Source of the DNA: Calothrix anomala FACHB-343
Lineage (GTDB): Bacteria; Cyanobacteriota; Cyanobacteriia; Cyanobacteriales; Nostocaceae
Assembly (NCBI RefSeq): GCF_014696435.1
Contig: NZ_JACJQG010000023.1
Coordinates: 1-64,000, forward strand
DNA: 64,000 nucleotides
Direction: 5' to 3'
A program made the translations under genes and the position numbers. Below, one piece after another: positions 1 through 8,871 of this stretch. The notes below the pieces were generated by a model. It was given only the letters and a program-made list of their open reading frames with translations. It searched no databases and was not told the DNA's origin. Each line of letters begins with the position of its first letter. Position 1 is the first letter of the stretch.

Positions 1-442
1 TAGAAGTTATTCTTATTTAGCTGGAATAAGCTCTACTAGAAGCTAGTTCTTATGTACTATATCTATCCGGTTTTTTGGGTGTGACAGTTCTGGGTGCGGA
101 AGATAGGTTTAGATTGCACTTGGGTATAAAAAAATCGGATTATCTAAACTTTATGGCTCGCACAACTAGCAGTCAGGATATTTTTCCGGATTGCGGGTAA
201 TTTTTGTGAATATTAATTGAGAAAGTTAAATAAAAATTTTATTCTCTCAAGATAATCGTTACTGATTAATAAACCTACTTATCTATTAAGTAAAGCGGTG
301 CAAAAAAACTAACTATATTAAGCAATGTAAAAATTTAGGAATTGATTTTTTCCTGAGGAATTTAGTCTTTACTAGCAATCTTTAATAATTTTCACTGTTT
401 TATTTATTAGATTTAATATTTTCACCCTTGCTTTCTCCTGAT
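1..442. other. Left-edge stretch without a recognisable gene
   Basis: All six frames are broken by frequent stops and no RNA gene is recognised. The stretch is AT-rich and ends in a terminator-like hairpin, so a transcript may come from the left, but its source is outside the window or non-coding. Confidence 0.5.
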
Positions 443-475
443 ATTACTGCTTTAAAATAAGCAGTAATTTTCTTT
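443..475 (+). terminator. Rho-independent terminator-like hairpin
   Basis: A perfect 10-base stem (ATTACTGCTT with AAGCAGTAAT, loop TAAAAT) is followed by a T-rich run (TTTCTTT). It lies just before the 151-residue gene, so it would end rightward transcription from upstream. The stem is AT-rich, which lowers confidence. Confidence 0.45.
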
Positions 476-513
476 AATTATTGAGTAAATCCTATTGCCC
501 AAAACTAATAAAC

Positions 514-969
514 ATGAGTAAATCTCTGGAAATTTTAGATATGTATTCACAAAACGAAATTGCCCACAAAGATGAAATTGCAGTTTTAGGGGCATCATTG
601 CGAGAAATTGAACAGAAGTTACTCAAGCAATCCCAAAATACAGGAATCACCAGACTATGGTTTCAAGGAGAAGAACCATATTTTGATGTGTTCTTTGAAT
701 TAAAAAATGATGAAATATTATGGTTTCAATTAACGCTACGCGGTAAAGCTATCTCTTGGGATAGTAAAAAATTAAAATTCCAAACTGGCACTACTAATGA
801 ACTGCATGACAACGATGTCAGCTTTTATGCAGCGAGTAAGACAATTGAAAATGATATGCAGACAGATTGGGAATTCGTGAATTTAGCAAAATTGATTTTG
901 CAAACCAGAGCCGATGAAACTATTTTTGCCAAAGCTTTAGAGTTATTTAATTGCCAAAATAAACAATAA
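514..969 (+). CDS. Hypothetical protein, 151 aa
   Basis: A soluble, charged protein with no signal peptide or membrane segment; I do not recognise its family. The frame is open back to a TTG at 481, but the ATG at 514 (MSKSLEIL) is preferred because the leading residues from the TTG look like translated leader. Neither start has a clear Shine-Dalgarno sequence. The middle contains alternating hydrophobic and charged stretches (around LWFQGEEPYFDVFFELKN) that suggest a beta-rich fold. It ends one base before the convergent MgtC-like gene, so the two transcripts run into each other. No function is proposed. Confidence 0.6.
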   Translation: MSKSLEILDMYSQNEIAHKDEIAVLGASLREIEQKLLKQSQNTGITRLWFQGEEPYFDVFFELKNDEILWFQLTLRGKAISWDSKKLKFQTGTTNELHDNDVSFYAASKTIENDMQTDWEFVNLAKLILQTRADETIFAKALELFNCQNKQ

Positions 970-1407
970 CTAATTCATTCGTTCTAATTTCTTGAAAAAA
1001 TTAAGTACTAAAAAAGTTAGCACAGCACCAATTAGTCCCAATTCCCATAAACCACAACCTGCGGCTATTCCCAAGGCTGCTGAAACCCAAACCGCCGCAG
1101 CTGAGGTTAATCCATGAATTTCTGTCCTTTGTGATTCATTAGGAGATTGGCGTAAAATCTCTCCCGCACCCAGAAAACCAACACCAGCAGCTATACCTTG
1201 GATAACTCGACTTAAAGCATCAGCGCTGGGATTCATTCCGGCTGTAGATAAAGGAATAAGAGTATAAATAGCTGAACCCAGACTGACTAACATATGAGTT
1301 CTCAACCCAGCCGGTTTGTGTCTTAGTTGTCGTTCTAAGCCGATGATTGCGCCAGTGAGTAACGCTATGCACAATCTAAAGAGAATATTTTGCAAATTAA
1401 GGCTCAT
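970..1407 (-). CDS. MgtC/SapB family membrane protein
   Basis: A 145-residue protein with about four transmembrane helices that matches the N-terminal membrane domain of the MgtC/SapB family. The signature region GAIIGLERQ near residue 20 is followed by the conserved RTHMLVSLGSA stretch and GVGFLGAGEILR near residue 75. MgtC proteins of pathogens support growth at low magnesium by modulating other membrane proteins; free-living forms like this one are mostly uncharacterised. The C-terminal soluble ACT-like domain of enterobacterial MgtC is absent, as in many short family members. It stands alone between a convergent gene and a long non-coding stretch. Confidence 0.85.
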   Translation of the reverse strand: MSLNLQNILFRLCIALLTGAIIGLERQLRHKPAGLRTHMLVSLGSAIYTLIPLSTAGMNPSADALSRVIQGIAAGVGFLGAGEILRQSPNESQRTEIHGLTSAAAVWVSAALGIAAGCGLWELGLIGAVLTFLVLNFFKKLERMN

Positions 1408-2331
1408 GCAGCATCAAAATAGTTAGTGATAAAAAATATTTGCATAATGAATAATTAAATTCTATATAGCTATTTAACTTGGTTGTTGAACTGACAAAGT
1501 AGAACTCAGCAACTCTTAATAAGCAATGCTTAACCAGGTAATTACCAATTATGAATTACCTTTGAGGATATCGCAGATAAATAATTTTAATTCTGCTAGT
1601 ACTACTATTTATGATATTGGTTAAAGGTAGTAATTTAAAGCTGTAGCTATGATTATTTAATGGCGATAAATAATTTAAACATTATATTCTACTGTAAATT
1701 GCTATATTTAAGCATACAGTCAAGATTTGCAGCAACGATCGCTATTTGAGGAGTATAACTGGCGTGAATCAAATAAAAATATGCATTTGCCAGCTAATTA
1801 GACTCAGGAACTAACCTGAGGTAGCAATTTCAGCAATAAGCTAATTCTGGTATGGTTTTTCGGCTCGCTGTCTCAGGCTATAAATATTCAGTTGTGACTG
1901 AAATAGGTTAAAAATAGACAAGTACAGCACAACTGCTGGTTTACAGGTTTCACAGGCGCACAGTCAGAGAAACATAAGGGTAGATAAGCTAATCTGCTTT
2001 TAAGTTGCACAATCCATTGTGAAGGCTGTTGGCTGTTGACTGTTGACTGTTGACTGTTGACTGTTGACTGTTGACTGTTGACTGTTGACTGTTGACAGCC
2101 CTTATTAGTAGTTATGCAATTTAGATAGGCATTAGCTTAACAAGCACAGAATGATGCGTCAATAAACCACCTATTGGCAATATCTGAAACTCTGGTACAA
2201 AGTAAATATAAATTTCTGCTTGTAGTACTATTGGCTGTTTGGCTACTAATTATTAACTTTTTTCACTCTTGCACAAATGGTTACTACTGTGACCATAACC
2301 AATGAATTACAACAGAGAACAACAAAATTGA
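1408..2331. other. Long intergenic region with a heptamer tandem repeat
   Basis: About 920 bases without a credible reading frame, AT-rich apart from the TTGACTG array at 2026-2096. It lies between two divergently read genes, so promoters for both should be here, but no motif stands out. Confidence 0.5.
2026..2096. repeat. Short tandem repeat, TTGACTG heptamer
   Basis: About ten copies of the heptamer CTGTTGA (equally TTGACTG), the first with a G for A. Near-identical arrays occur at 17532-17565 and 54779-54852. Confidence 0.95.
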
Positions 2332-4710
2332 GTGGACAAACTCTACTGGCTTGACCAAATTAAACTCCAAGACCGCGCCAAGGTAGGTGATAAAGCGTTT
2401 TACTTGAGCCGAATCATGCAGCGTGGCTATCCTGTAGTACCTGGTTTTGTTGTAGGTGCAGAAGTCTTGCAACAATTTTTAGAAAATCTTAATAGCTCGG
2501 AATCATTAGTTGCTGACTTACCCCATTCTTCGTTGTATTTGGATGTAAATAATTGGCGTCAGCTGCAACAAGTAGCCGGTCGTTTGCGCCAGGAAATTGT
2601 GACTGCTACTGTACCACTATCTTGGGTAGGAAAAATTCTCTCAGCAGCGAGAGAATGGGACAGCGACTATCTAATTTTTCGCCCTACGGTAATGGTACCA
2701 AGCGCTACTAAGGCGGGAAATATCTCAGGATTACTAGAGTCGGTTTTTTGTCCTTGTAATCCAGACGCGATCGCATCTGGGTTAAAGCGCACTTGGAGTC
2801 AGTTATTTCGCGCCAAAAGTTTACTATATTGGCAACGAGCCGGAATTGAGCTAAAAAGAGTCAATTTTGCAGTTTTAATCCAGCCGGTGCGTAATGCGAT
2901 CGCTAGCGGTTTATTTCATGCAAATACCTCTGGCTGGGAAATTAGCGCTACTTGGGGATTAGGAGTAGCGATCGCTAATGGTGAAGTTTTACCCGATGTT
3001 TACTATATTCACCCAGAAACCGGGCAGTTAATCGAGCAGCAACTAGGTAGTAAAATCCTCGCTTATCGAATTGAAAATTCCGCAAATAAAGATAGTTTGC
3101 AACCAGTCACGCCATCAGTACTGACTCTAGATAATCATTGTCTAGTCGCCTATTTACTCGAAGAAAGCAAACAAAAACAGTACGCTTTACAAGCCGAATA
3201 CCTACAACAAGTCATTATGTTGGGCAATCAGCTAGTCAGCGAACTAGGTAGCGAATTTGACATAGAATGGACAATTTCTCAGGTTAGCCCAGTACCCAAA
3301 CTCTACCTCACCCAAGTTAGCGCCCCCCAATCAGCCATTCCCAACGTCCAAATTATTAAGGGTATAGGAGCCGCTAGAGGGCGCGTTACAGCTAATGCCT
3401 ATGTAATTGCCAATTCCCAATTAAAACCAGAACAGCTACCTCAAGGCGTGATTTTAGTTGCCAAAGCCATTACGCCAGACTGGTTACCAATTTTACAGAA
3501 AGTTATCGGTATTATTACAGAGAAAGGCGGCTTGACTAGCCATGCAGCCATCCTCGCGAGAGAATTAGGTATTCCCGCAGTAGTCAGCGCTACAGATGTT
3601 ACAGCCTTAATTCAACCAGGTGAAAGATTACTGGTAGATGGCGATCGCGGCGAAGTTTCGCGAGTGCGAGAAGACATAACTTTAGAAAGGATCGTAGCAA
3701 AAAGCGGTTCAGCAGAAAATATCGATTTCGATGATAATCATGCCATCTCTAATCCTTGGCAATCCCCACCATTACGTAGTTCTGGGATACCTTCTCAACC
3801 GCTAATTGGTACTCAGCTATTATTAAACCTCAGTCAAAGCAGCTTAATAGAGCAAGTCAAAAGTTTACCTGTGGATGGAGTCGGATTACTGCGTTCCGAA
3901 CTGATGATGTTAACCGTACTAGAAGGACAACACCCTAATAGTTGGCTAGCCGATGGCAGACAAACAGAATTATTAGAACTTTGGACTGAGGAGATTATAC
4001 AATTTGCTTGTGGCTTTGCACCGCGAACAGTATTGTATCGCTCCTTAGATTGGCGATCGCACGAATTACCATCCGCTACCCAAGAACATCAATCTACATC
4101 ACAAGCCGTCTTAGGCGATCGCGGAATATTTAGCTATTTACTTAATCCGGCAATTTTCGAGTTAGAATTAGCCGCTTTAGCTAATGTGCAAAAAGCCGGA
4201 TACAGCAACGTCAATCTGATGTTACCCTTTGTCCGCAGCGTCGAAGAATTTTCTTTATGTCAGCAAAAAGTTGTGCAAGCTGGATTAACTCAATTACCCC
4301 AGTTTCAACTCTGGATTATGGCAGAAGTTCCCAGCGTGTTATTTCTGCTACCAGAATATGTCAAAGCAGGCGTCGCCGGGATTTCTATTGGTAGTAACGA
4401 TCTTACCCAACTGCTGCTAGGAGTAGATCGAGAGCAAGAACAACTAGCCAGAAGATTTAATGAACTTCAGCCAGCAGTAATGAGTGCGATCGCTCAACTA
4501 ATCGAAATGTCCAAAGATGCGGGTATTCCTTGTACAATCTGCGGTCAAGCGCCAGTATTGTATCCCGAAATCATTGACCGCTTAGTGCAATGGGGAATTA
4601 CAGCCATTTCCGTAGAACCTGAAGCAGTAGAGCGAACATATCACGCGATCGCTCGTGCAGAACATCGCCTGATTTTAGAAGCCGCAAGGCGACAGTTGAG
4701 AGGAGGATAA
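2332..4710 (+). CDS. Phosphoenolpyruvate synthase-like PEP-utilising enzyme
   Basis: A 792-residue protein with the three-part layout of PEP synthase/PPDK: an N-terminal ATP-grasp-like nucleotide-binding region (GDKAFYLSRIMQRGYPVVPGFVV near residue 20, the usual PpsA opening), a central swivelling phosphohistidine domain (GGLTSHAAILAREL, His404), and a C-terminal PEP/pyruvate TIM barrel with GVGLLRSE, GSNDLTQL and the catalytic-type Cys737 in CGQAP. PEP synthase makes PEP from pyruvate and ATP. The N-terminal domain is divergent from canonical PpsA, so the exact substrate is uncertain and the name is kept general. The GTG at 2332 gives the best N-terminus. It stands alone and is followed by an ACAAGGAGG tandem repeat. 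Confidence 0.8.
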   Translation: MDKLYWLDQIKLQDRAKVGDKAFYLSRIMQRGYPVVPGFVVGAEVLQQFLENLNSSESLVADLPHSSLYLDVNNWRQLQQVAGRLRQEIVTATVPLSWVGKILSAAREWDSDYLIFRPTVMVPSATKAGNISGLLESVFCPCNPDAIASGLKRTWSQLFRAKSLLYWQRAGIELKRVNFAVLIQPVRNAIASGLFHANTSGWEISATWGLGVAIANGEVLPDVYYIHPETGQLIEQQLGSKILAYRIENSANKDSLQPVTPSVLTLDNHCLVAYLLEESKQKQYALQAEYLQQVIMLGNQLVSELGSEFDIEWTISQVSPVPKLYLTQVSAPQSAIPNVQIIKGIGAARGRVTANAYVIANSQLKPEQLPQGVILVAKAITPDWLPILQKVIGIITEKGGLTSHAAILARELGIPAVVSATDVTALIQPGERLLVDGDRGEVSRVREDITLERIVAKSGSAENIDFDDNHAISNPWQSPPLRSSGIPSQPLIGTQLLLNLSQSSLIEQVKSLPVDGVGLLRSELMMLTVLEGQHPNSWLADGRQTELLELWTEEIIQFACGFAPRTVLYRSLDWRSHELPSATQEHQSTSQAVLGDRGIFSYLLNPAIFELELAALANVQKAGYSNVNLMLPFVRSVEEFSLCQQKVVQAGLTQLPQFQLWIMAEVPSVLFLLPEYVKAGVAGISIGSNDLTQLLLGVDREQEQLARRFNELQPAVMSAIAQLIEMSKDAGIPCTICGQAPVLYPEIIDRLVQWGITAISVEPEAVERTYHAIARAEHRLILEAARRQLRGG

Positions 4711-4750
4711 GGAAAAGGACAAGGAGGACAAGGAGGACAAGGGGGACAAA
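4711..4750. repeat. Short tandem repeat, GGACAAGGA type
   Basis: About four copies of a nine-base unit (ACAAGGAGG, last one ACAAGGGGG), starting right after the stop codon of the PEP-synthase-like gene. The same unit recurs inside mobA and at 39168-39220. Confidence 0.85.
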
Positions 4751-4781
4751 ATCAATTCAAAATTCACGCATTCAGAAATAT

Positions 4782-4813
4782 TTTTGACTTTTGACTTTTG
4801 ACTTTTGACTTTT
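4782..4813. repeat. Short tandem repeat, TTTTGAC heptamer
   Basis: Four copies of the heptamer TTTTGAC between convergent genes. Confidence 0.85.
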
Positions 4814-4828
4814 TCTGCCCCATGCCCA

Positions 4829-5647
4829 CTATTTTATATACCCTGTTTCTCGTAAAAACTTGCGGAGGTCGGTGAAAAATTGAGCGCGATCGCTTTTTTT
4901 ATAAGCCTGTTGCACTTGTCGCCAACCGTCTTGTCCTTGACCTAGCATATATTTACTGGCTAAATAAGCCGCCAAAAATCCTTTACCGTCGTCGCCTTGT
5001 TGGCGAATTTCCTGGTAAGTTTGCCATAGTTCTTTAGTATTGCTGGCGATTAACTTGGGATAGCGGCGGGTAACATCAACCATCTTTCCTTGACGATATT
5101 GCCAAATTTGCAGTGGGTAGCCAGAAGCAGCGTAGGAACTAAAAGCGTAAGCAAAGCGATCGTCGCGGCTGTTAAATTCTGGGATTCCGTCTTTGTCTAC
5201 ATCTTTGAGTTGGTAACCAGCATTACCCCATTCATGACGAATTTGTTTGTATTGCTGAGATTTACTGTCATAACGGTAAATTAAGGAATAAAGACAGCAG
5301 TGCGCTCCCCCTGTAAAGAAATCGGCAATTACTTCCGGTTCTTTGTTACCATCTAAATCTCGCACTGGTATTTGATTTTTCTGTGCGTCAAACTCCCCGA
5401 TAGGGCGGTCATATTCACTATCTTGGGGTAACTTTTGCTCCAAAATCCTTTTACCAGCACGAGTAATTTGTAACCGCACATTTTTATATTGAAATTCTTC
5501 CGGTTTGTCATAGGAAATTTGTGCCTGTACATTTCCTGACTTACCAGTAATTGTTTCGGCTGTAGCAGCTTGAGTAAATAGCGCTACAGCACTCATAAAA
5601 GCTAAACCGATTAAAGATGGATTCCGAAACTGACGAATAAAATTCAT
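4829..5647 (-). CDS. Secreted/periplasmic hypothetical protein with FG-GAP-like repeats
   Basis: 272 residues with a clear Sec signal peptide (basic start, hydrophobic run to about residue 30, AxA site TQAATAE). The mature part holds two Asp-rich segments, VRDLDGNKEPEVIADFF near residue 95 and DVDKDGIPEF near residue 150, that resemble the Ca-binding loops of FG-GAP/VCBS repeats, with the Cys pair AHCC between them. This kind of protein is common and uncharacterised in cyanobacteria. Its start codon lies 50 bases downstream of the stop of the baeRF3 gene on the same strand, so the two may be co-transcribed. No specific function can be assigned. Confidence 0.7.
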   Translation of the reverse strand: MNFIRQFRNPSLIGLAFMSAVALFTQAATAETITGKSGNVQAQISYDKPEEFQYKNVRLQITRAGKRILEQKLPQDSEYDRPIGEFDAQKNQIPVRDLDGNKEPEVIADFFTGGAHCCLYSLIYRYDSKSQQYKQIRHEWGNAGYQLKDVDKDGIPEFNSRDDRFAYAFSSYAASGYPLQIWQYRQGKMVDVTRRYPKLIASNTKELWQTYQEIRQQGDDGKGFLAAYLASKYMLGQGQDGWRQVQQAYKKSDRAQFFTDLRKFLRETGYIK

Positions 5648-5697
5648 TATGGGTGTTGTATATATTCAGACTGATTTTTACAACACCATCATAGTCA

Positions 5698-6870
5698 TCA
5701 ATATCGGAAAATTGCGGCAACTGGTGTGCTAAAAGGTATTTGTTCCGGTGGAACAGCGTAAACAGTACCGCCATTTAATAAGGTATGAGTTGCGGCTAAA
5801 TCTAACAAATCCTCATCGCCAGTTTCTTTATCTTCATGTAAATACACGGCTTCTGAACTGGGGTCAAACAAACCCCATTGCTGTTGTCCGACAGCAACCA
5901 GCAATGAATCTATTCGTTGAAAATAAGCAGCCGGGATGATTTTTTTGAGGTCGTTGGTAGCTTTACCTGAATCGCCACCAAAGAGTTGATGGAATCGTTC
6001 CAGAAATTCTTGCTGTGACTTTTGGAAATCAGCCTCAACAATTGGCCAAGCGCGATCGTGTAAATCTTGAGCGCTGAGAATTTCTGGATTTCCAGTGATA
6101 CCTTCTGCCATTAAATGCTGATAAGTATTCGCCTGTTTGTATAAAGGTAAAAGATACTCTACTCCAGCCAATACCAAAGGCGCTGTTTCTTCTCGCAGCT
6201 TTTCCTGCAATGCTCGATCAATTATGTAAAAGAATTGGCGAATTTCTTCTTGATGCTGGTCTCTATCTGGACTTCCCTGTCCGTGAAATGCACCTGGTTG
6301 GACAAAAGAATTCGCAGTTCCACCTTTAGATGTAGCAATGCGAAACTGACCCTCTTTAGCAGTTTCATCTTGATTGAGAGCATCTGCTAAACTTTTTGGT
6401 AAATTTTCTACTTCTACCTCGTTAATCGTATAGTGAGTTCCCTCAAAAAACCTCACATCTTGTTGACTTAAAGCCAAAATGTAGAAACGTCCATTACCAT
6501 TTAAAATCGGTAACAATGGTTTGATGTGAAATCTATCTGTGACGACAACCAACTCTTGAAAATTAAATGGCAAAGAATAGTAACGAAAAAATTCTTGAGA
6601 AATAAAGATTGCTAATCCCAAATCTCCCATTTGTTCCCAAAATTCTTGGTTATCAAGATTAATTGCTGGCTGCAATAGCGCAGTTGCTTCTTGTGCTTCC
6701 AAACCTGCGTCAATTAAATATGCTTCTGCTTCCTTAATTAAATTCTTAAAGCGAATCGGGTCTTGTCGCACTTCTGGCCCTGCGGGGTGAATTGGCATAT
6801 AAATTGACACACAATTACCCTTTGGCTGTTGTAAAAGTGGCTTGATTTCTTCTCTAGAAATTAATTGCAT
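5698..6870 (-). CDS. baeRF family 3 protein (archaeo-eukaryotic release factor-like)
   Basis: A 390-residue soluble protein that matches the bacterial archaeo-eukaryotic release factor family 3. Recognisable features are the opening ISREEIKPLLQ, the CVSIYMPIHPAG segment, a central FYILALSQQDVRFFEG strand (typical of the family, residues about 130-145) and the C-terminal AATHTLLNGGTVYAVPPEQIP. Related families contain eRF1/Pelota-like folds and have been proposed to act in ribosome rescue or stress; no activity is established for this group. The start is backed by a strong GGAGGG Shine-Dalgarno ten bases upstream. Probably followed in the same transcript by the secreted protein gene. Confidence 0.8.
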   Translation of the reverse strand: MQLISREEIKPLLQQPKGNCVSIYMPIHPAGPEVRQDPIRFKNLIKEAEAYLIDAGLEAQEATALLQPAINLDNQEFWEQMGDLGLAIFISQEFFRYYSLPFNFQELVVVTDRFHIKPLLPILNGNGRFYILALSQQDVRFFEGTHYTINEVEVENLPKSLADALNQDETAKEGQFRIATSKGGTANSFVQPGAFHGQGSPDRDQHQEEIRQFFYIIDRALQEKLREETAPLVLAGVEYLLPLYKQANTYQHLMAEGITGNPEILSAQDLHDRAWPIVEADFQKSQQEFLERFHQLFGGDSGKATNDLKKIIPAAYFQRIDSLLVAVGQQQWGLFDPSSEAVYLHEDKETGDEDLLDLAATHTLLNGGTVYAVPPEQIPFSTPVAAIFRY

Positions 6871-7036
6871 AAAATATCCCTCCTAGCAACGCGACCAGAA
6901 ACATCAGAATCAACACAAAATATTTAAAGTTCTGATGAGATGTTTTTTGATGTGGAATTGAACAGCAAAAACAATGAATCTGGATTTATTTCACGTCAAG
7001 GAGGGTAAAGTTTCATCTTTCTTTGGACTTACTAAT

Positions 7037-7069
7037 CATTGGGCATTGGGCATTGGGCATTGGGCATTG
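7037..7069. repeat. Short tandem repeat, CATTGGG heptamer
   Basis: Four to five copies of CATTGGG. The same unit occurs at 8760-8806, 28000-28057 (opposite strand) and 43530-43557. Confidence 0.9.
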
Positions 7070-7094
7070 ATTAACAGTCAACAGTCAAGTGGAT

Positions 7095-7172
7095 GTAGGT
7101 TGGGTTGAGGAACGAAACCCAACACTCAAAGTCCTGTAATTGTTGGGTTTCACTCCGTTCAACCCAACCTAC
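7095..7172. repeat. MITE-like inverted-repeat element, copy 1
   Basis: Two arms of about 30 bases, the left beginning GTAGGTTGGGTTGAGGAACG and the right ending its complement, separated by about 16 unrelated bases. A second copy, in opposite orientation and with nearly identical arms, lies at 19943-20021. This points to a small non-autonomous mobile element or a repeated hairpin. Confidence 0.85.
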
Positions 7173-7260
7173 ACATCTGTCTCATTTTTTTCTGGAATTG
7201 GTATTACTAGTGATTAGTGATTAGTCATTAGTCAACCGTCAACAGTCAACCGTCAACCAT

Positions 7261-7932
7261 CTACGATCCATTTTTTGCTTGTTGAGAATTGACGGGTGCT
7301 TCTGGTTGGGGTTTGCGAACCCATCCTAAAGTTACACGTTTCATAATTGCGTGCAACGCTGTCAGGATAATAAAGGTAATAGCAATAATTACTAAAGGCT
7401 GTTTTCCTAGAAGTTCTTCTACTCCCTTAGTTAATACCGCATCTGGCTGGGTGATGAAATCCCAGCTATTGAAACGTAAAAATCGTCCCCAGTAAATACC
7501 TATAGCTGAGAGGATATGAGTAATTAACTCAACTCTAAAAATCCATTGGCTTTTACCAATTAAGTGTAAATAATTACCTAAATTAATTAAAGATATAACG
7601 TAAGCTTGAAAACCCGCTAGAATTACTAATAGATAAAGGGGAATTAATATTAAAGTAATAACCCATATTGATTGAATTGTGCGAATATCATCTATCAGAT
7701 GAATTACATCGGTAAGTAGATAGGGTGCATTCGGTAAAAACGCATAGAAAACTATTAATCCCAGCCACCAAACCCAAGACCTGCGGCGATTTTTCCGAAA
7801 CAGCCAGACACTTAAGGCTAAGGGTATAAAAGCTAGAAAAAGGTTCCAAGTCATCCATCTCATATTGATTTGTAAGACTTGGAATAATCTGTTCATTAAT
7901 TCAATCAATTCCGCTTTCATAAGCTGACTCAC
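7261..7932 (-). CDS. DUF1361 family integral membrane protein
   Basis: 223 residues with about six transmembrane helices. The RRSWVWWLGLIVFYAFLPNAPYLLTDVIHL region (residues about 50-80, quoted in parts: WVWWLG, LPNAPYLLTD) is the conserved core of DUF1361 proteins. The family has no known function. Start choice is between Met1 and Met5 (MKAELIEL); both lack a good Shine-Dalgarno. A hydrophilic tail rich in Gln, Pro and Ala closes the protein. Stands alone. Confidence 0.8.
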   Translation of the reverse strand: MSQLMKAELIELMNRLFQVLQINMRWMTWNLFLAFIPLALSVWLFRKNRRRSWVWWLGLIVFYAFLPNAPYLLTDVIHLIDDIRTIQSIWVITLILIPLYLLVILAGFQAYVISLINLGNYLHLIGKSQWIFRVELITHILSAIGIYWGRFLRFNSWDFITQPDAVLTKGVEELLGKQPLVIIAITFIILTALHAIMKRVTLGWVRKPQPEAPVNSQQAKNGS

Positions 7933-8213
7933 AATGGTGTGATTGATTTAGGTTGTCTCTAAAATGCTTCCAGGTAATTTTACTGAACAGCTATCAATCC
8001 AGGTGTCAGGAAATGTATTTTTGTGACTATTCAATAAAATGTATTTACCTAGACTTGATACAAAATTTTTACGTTCCTACCCAGAGCAATAATTGCTACT
8101 CTCTCATTTGTTACTTCAACAGGCTAATTTACTAGTATAGCGAGAAAATCTTGGCGGGCAAATCTGTGAACTTTAAAAGCAAAAGTAAGCGATCAATCTT
8201 ACTGATAAAATAC

Positions 8214-8693
8214 TTACTCTGGTTCGTTACAGTATTTATTTAGCTGGCCAACTAACTTATCAGCGTCCTTACCGGCGGTTTTGCTTACGGCTGTTAGTGC
8301 TGTATCAATCTCGGCTCTAGCCTTTTCCAGTTTTTCTCTACCTGATGGGGTAGCTTCAGCAGTTTTAGCTGTGTTTAAAGCTCTAGCAGCTTTGGCGATC
8401 GCTTGACTCAAACTCTTAAAATTCTTGGCAAACCGACTTTGGTATTCTTGTAACTTCGGATCTTTGAGCTTCAATTCTTCTATAGACTTGGTAACAGCTT
8501 CTAAATCTTTAGATAGTTGTATGCTTGTAGTAACCTGCTGCCCTTTATTTTTGTCAATCAGAGAATTACCTTCATTCACAGCCTGAACCAATCGCTGACA
8601 TTGAGAGGCTTTATTTTCATTGCAACCAGCGATCGCTAAAGCAATACTCAGGCTCATCACAGCAATAAGATTATTTTTCCGCGCAACAGACAT
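8214..8693 (-). CDS. Hypothetical lipoprotein, 159 aa
   Basis: A lipoprotein signal peptide is clear: basic start MSVARKNN, hydrophobic core and lipobox AIAGC with Cys24. The mature part is almost wholly helical and charged (residues 35-150), probably a helical bundle or coiled coil, with two further Cys residues (QCQ just after the lipobox and YCNEPE at the C-terminus) that could form a disulfide. Not recognised beyond that. Stands alone upstream of the cobalt/nickel transporter genes, which are read in the same direction. Confidence 0.7.
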   Translation of the reverse strand: MSVARKNNLIAVMSLSIALAIAGCNENKASQCQRLVQAVNEGNSLIDKNKGQQVTTSIQLSKDLEAVTKSIEELKLKDPKLQEYQSRFAKNFKSLSQAIAKAARALNTAKTAEATPSGREKLEKARAEIDTALTAVSKTAGKDADKLVGQLNKYCNEPE

Positions 8694-8759
8694 GAAAACT
8701 CACCAGTATGAAAATTCCAACCATAGTATCTAACAATTCTGGAATTTTGTAGTGAGTTT

Positions 8760-8806
8760 GGGTATTGGGCATTGGGCATGGGGCATGGGGCATTGGGTAT
8801 TGGGCA
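8760..8806. repeat. Short tandem repeat, CATTGGG/CATGGGG heptamers
   Basis: About six imperfect copies of CATTGGG, CATGGGG and TATTGGG directly followed by a GACGCGAT palindrome. The same combination recurs at 27971-28057 and 43530-43579. Confidence 0.9.
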
Positions 8807-8813
8807 AAGGCAA

Positions 8814-8844
8814 AGACGCGATGAATCGCGTCTCTACAATTGTC
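8814..8844. repeat. GACGCGAT-ATCGCGTC palindrome with ACAATTGT tail, copy 1
   Basis: Near-perfect 20-base palindrome (AGACGCGATGAATCGCGTCT) followed by CTACAATTGTC. One of about ten copies in the window. Confidence 0.9.
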
Positions 8845-8871
8845 ATTTGTCTCCCTTGTCTCTCTGCCTCT

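Larger units (their letters stand above)
6871..7260. other. Intergenic region filled with repeats
   Basis: No gene. The stretch carries the upstream region of the baeRF3 gene, a CATTGGG tandem repeat (7037-7069), a 78-base inverted-repeat element (7095-7172) and remnants of CAGTCAAC-type repeats up to the stop codon of the DUF1361 gene. Confidence 0.7.

Noticed and set aside
2026-2096. CRISPR array
   Set aside because: The heptamers are contiguous, without spacers of constant length; this holds for all arrays in the window.
7953-8135. 60-codon plus-strand frame with TTG start
   Set aside because: Cys/Tyr-rich, no ribosome-binding site, and AT-rich background explains it.
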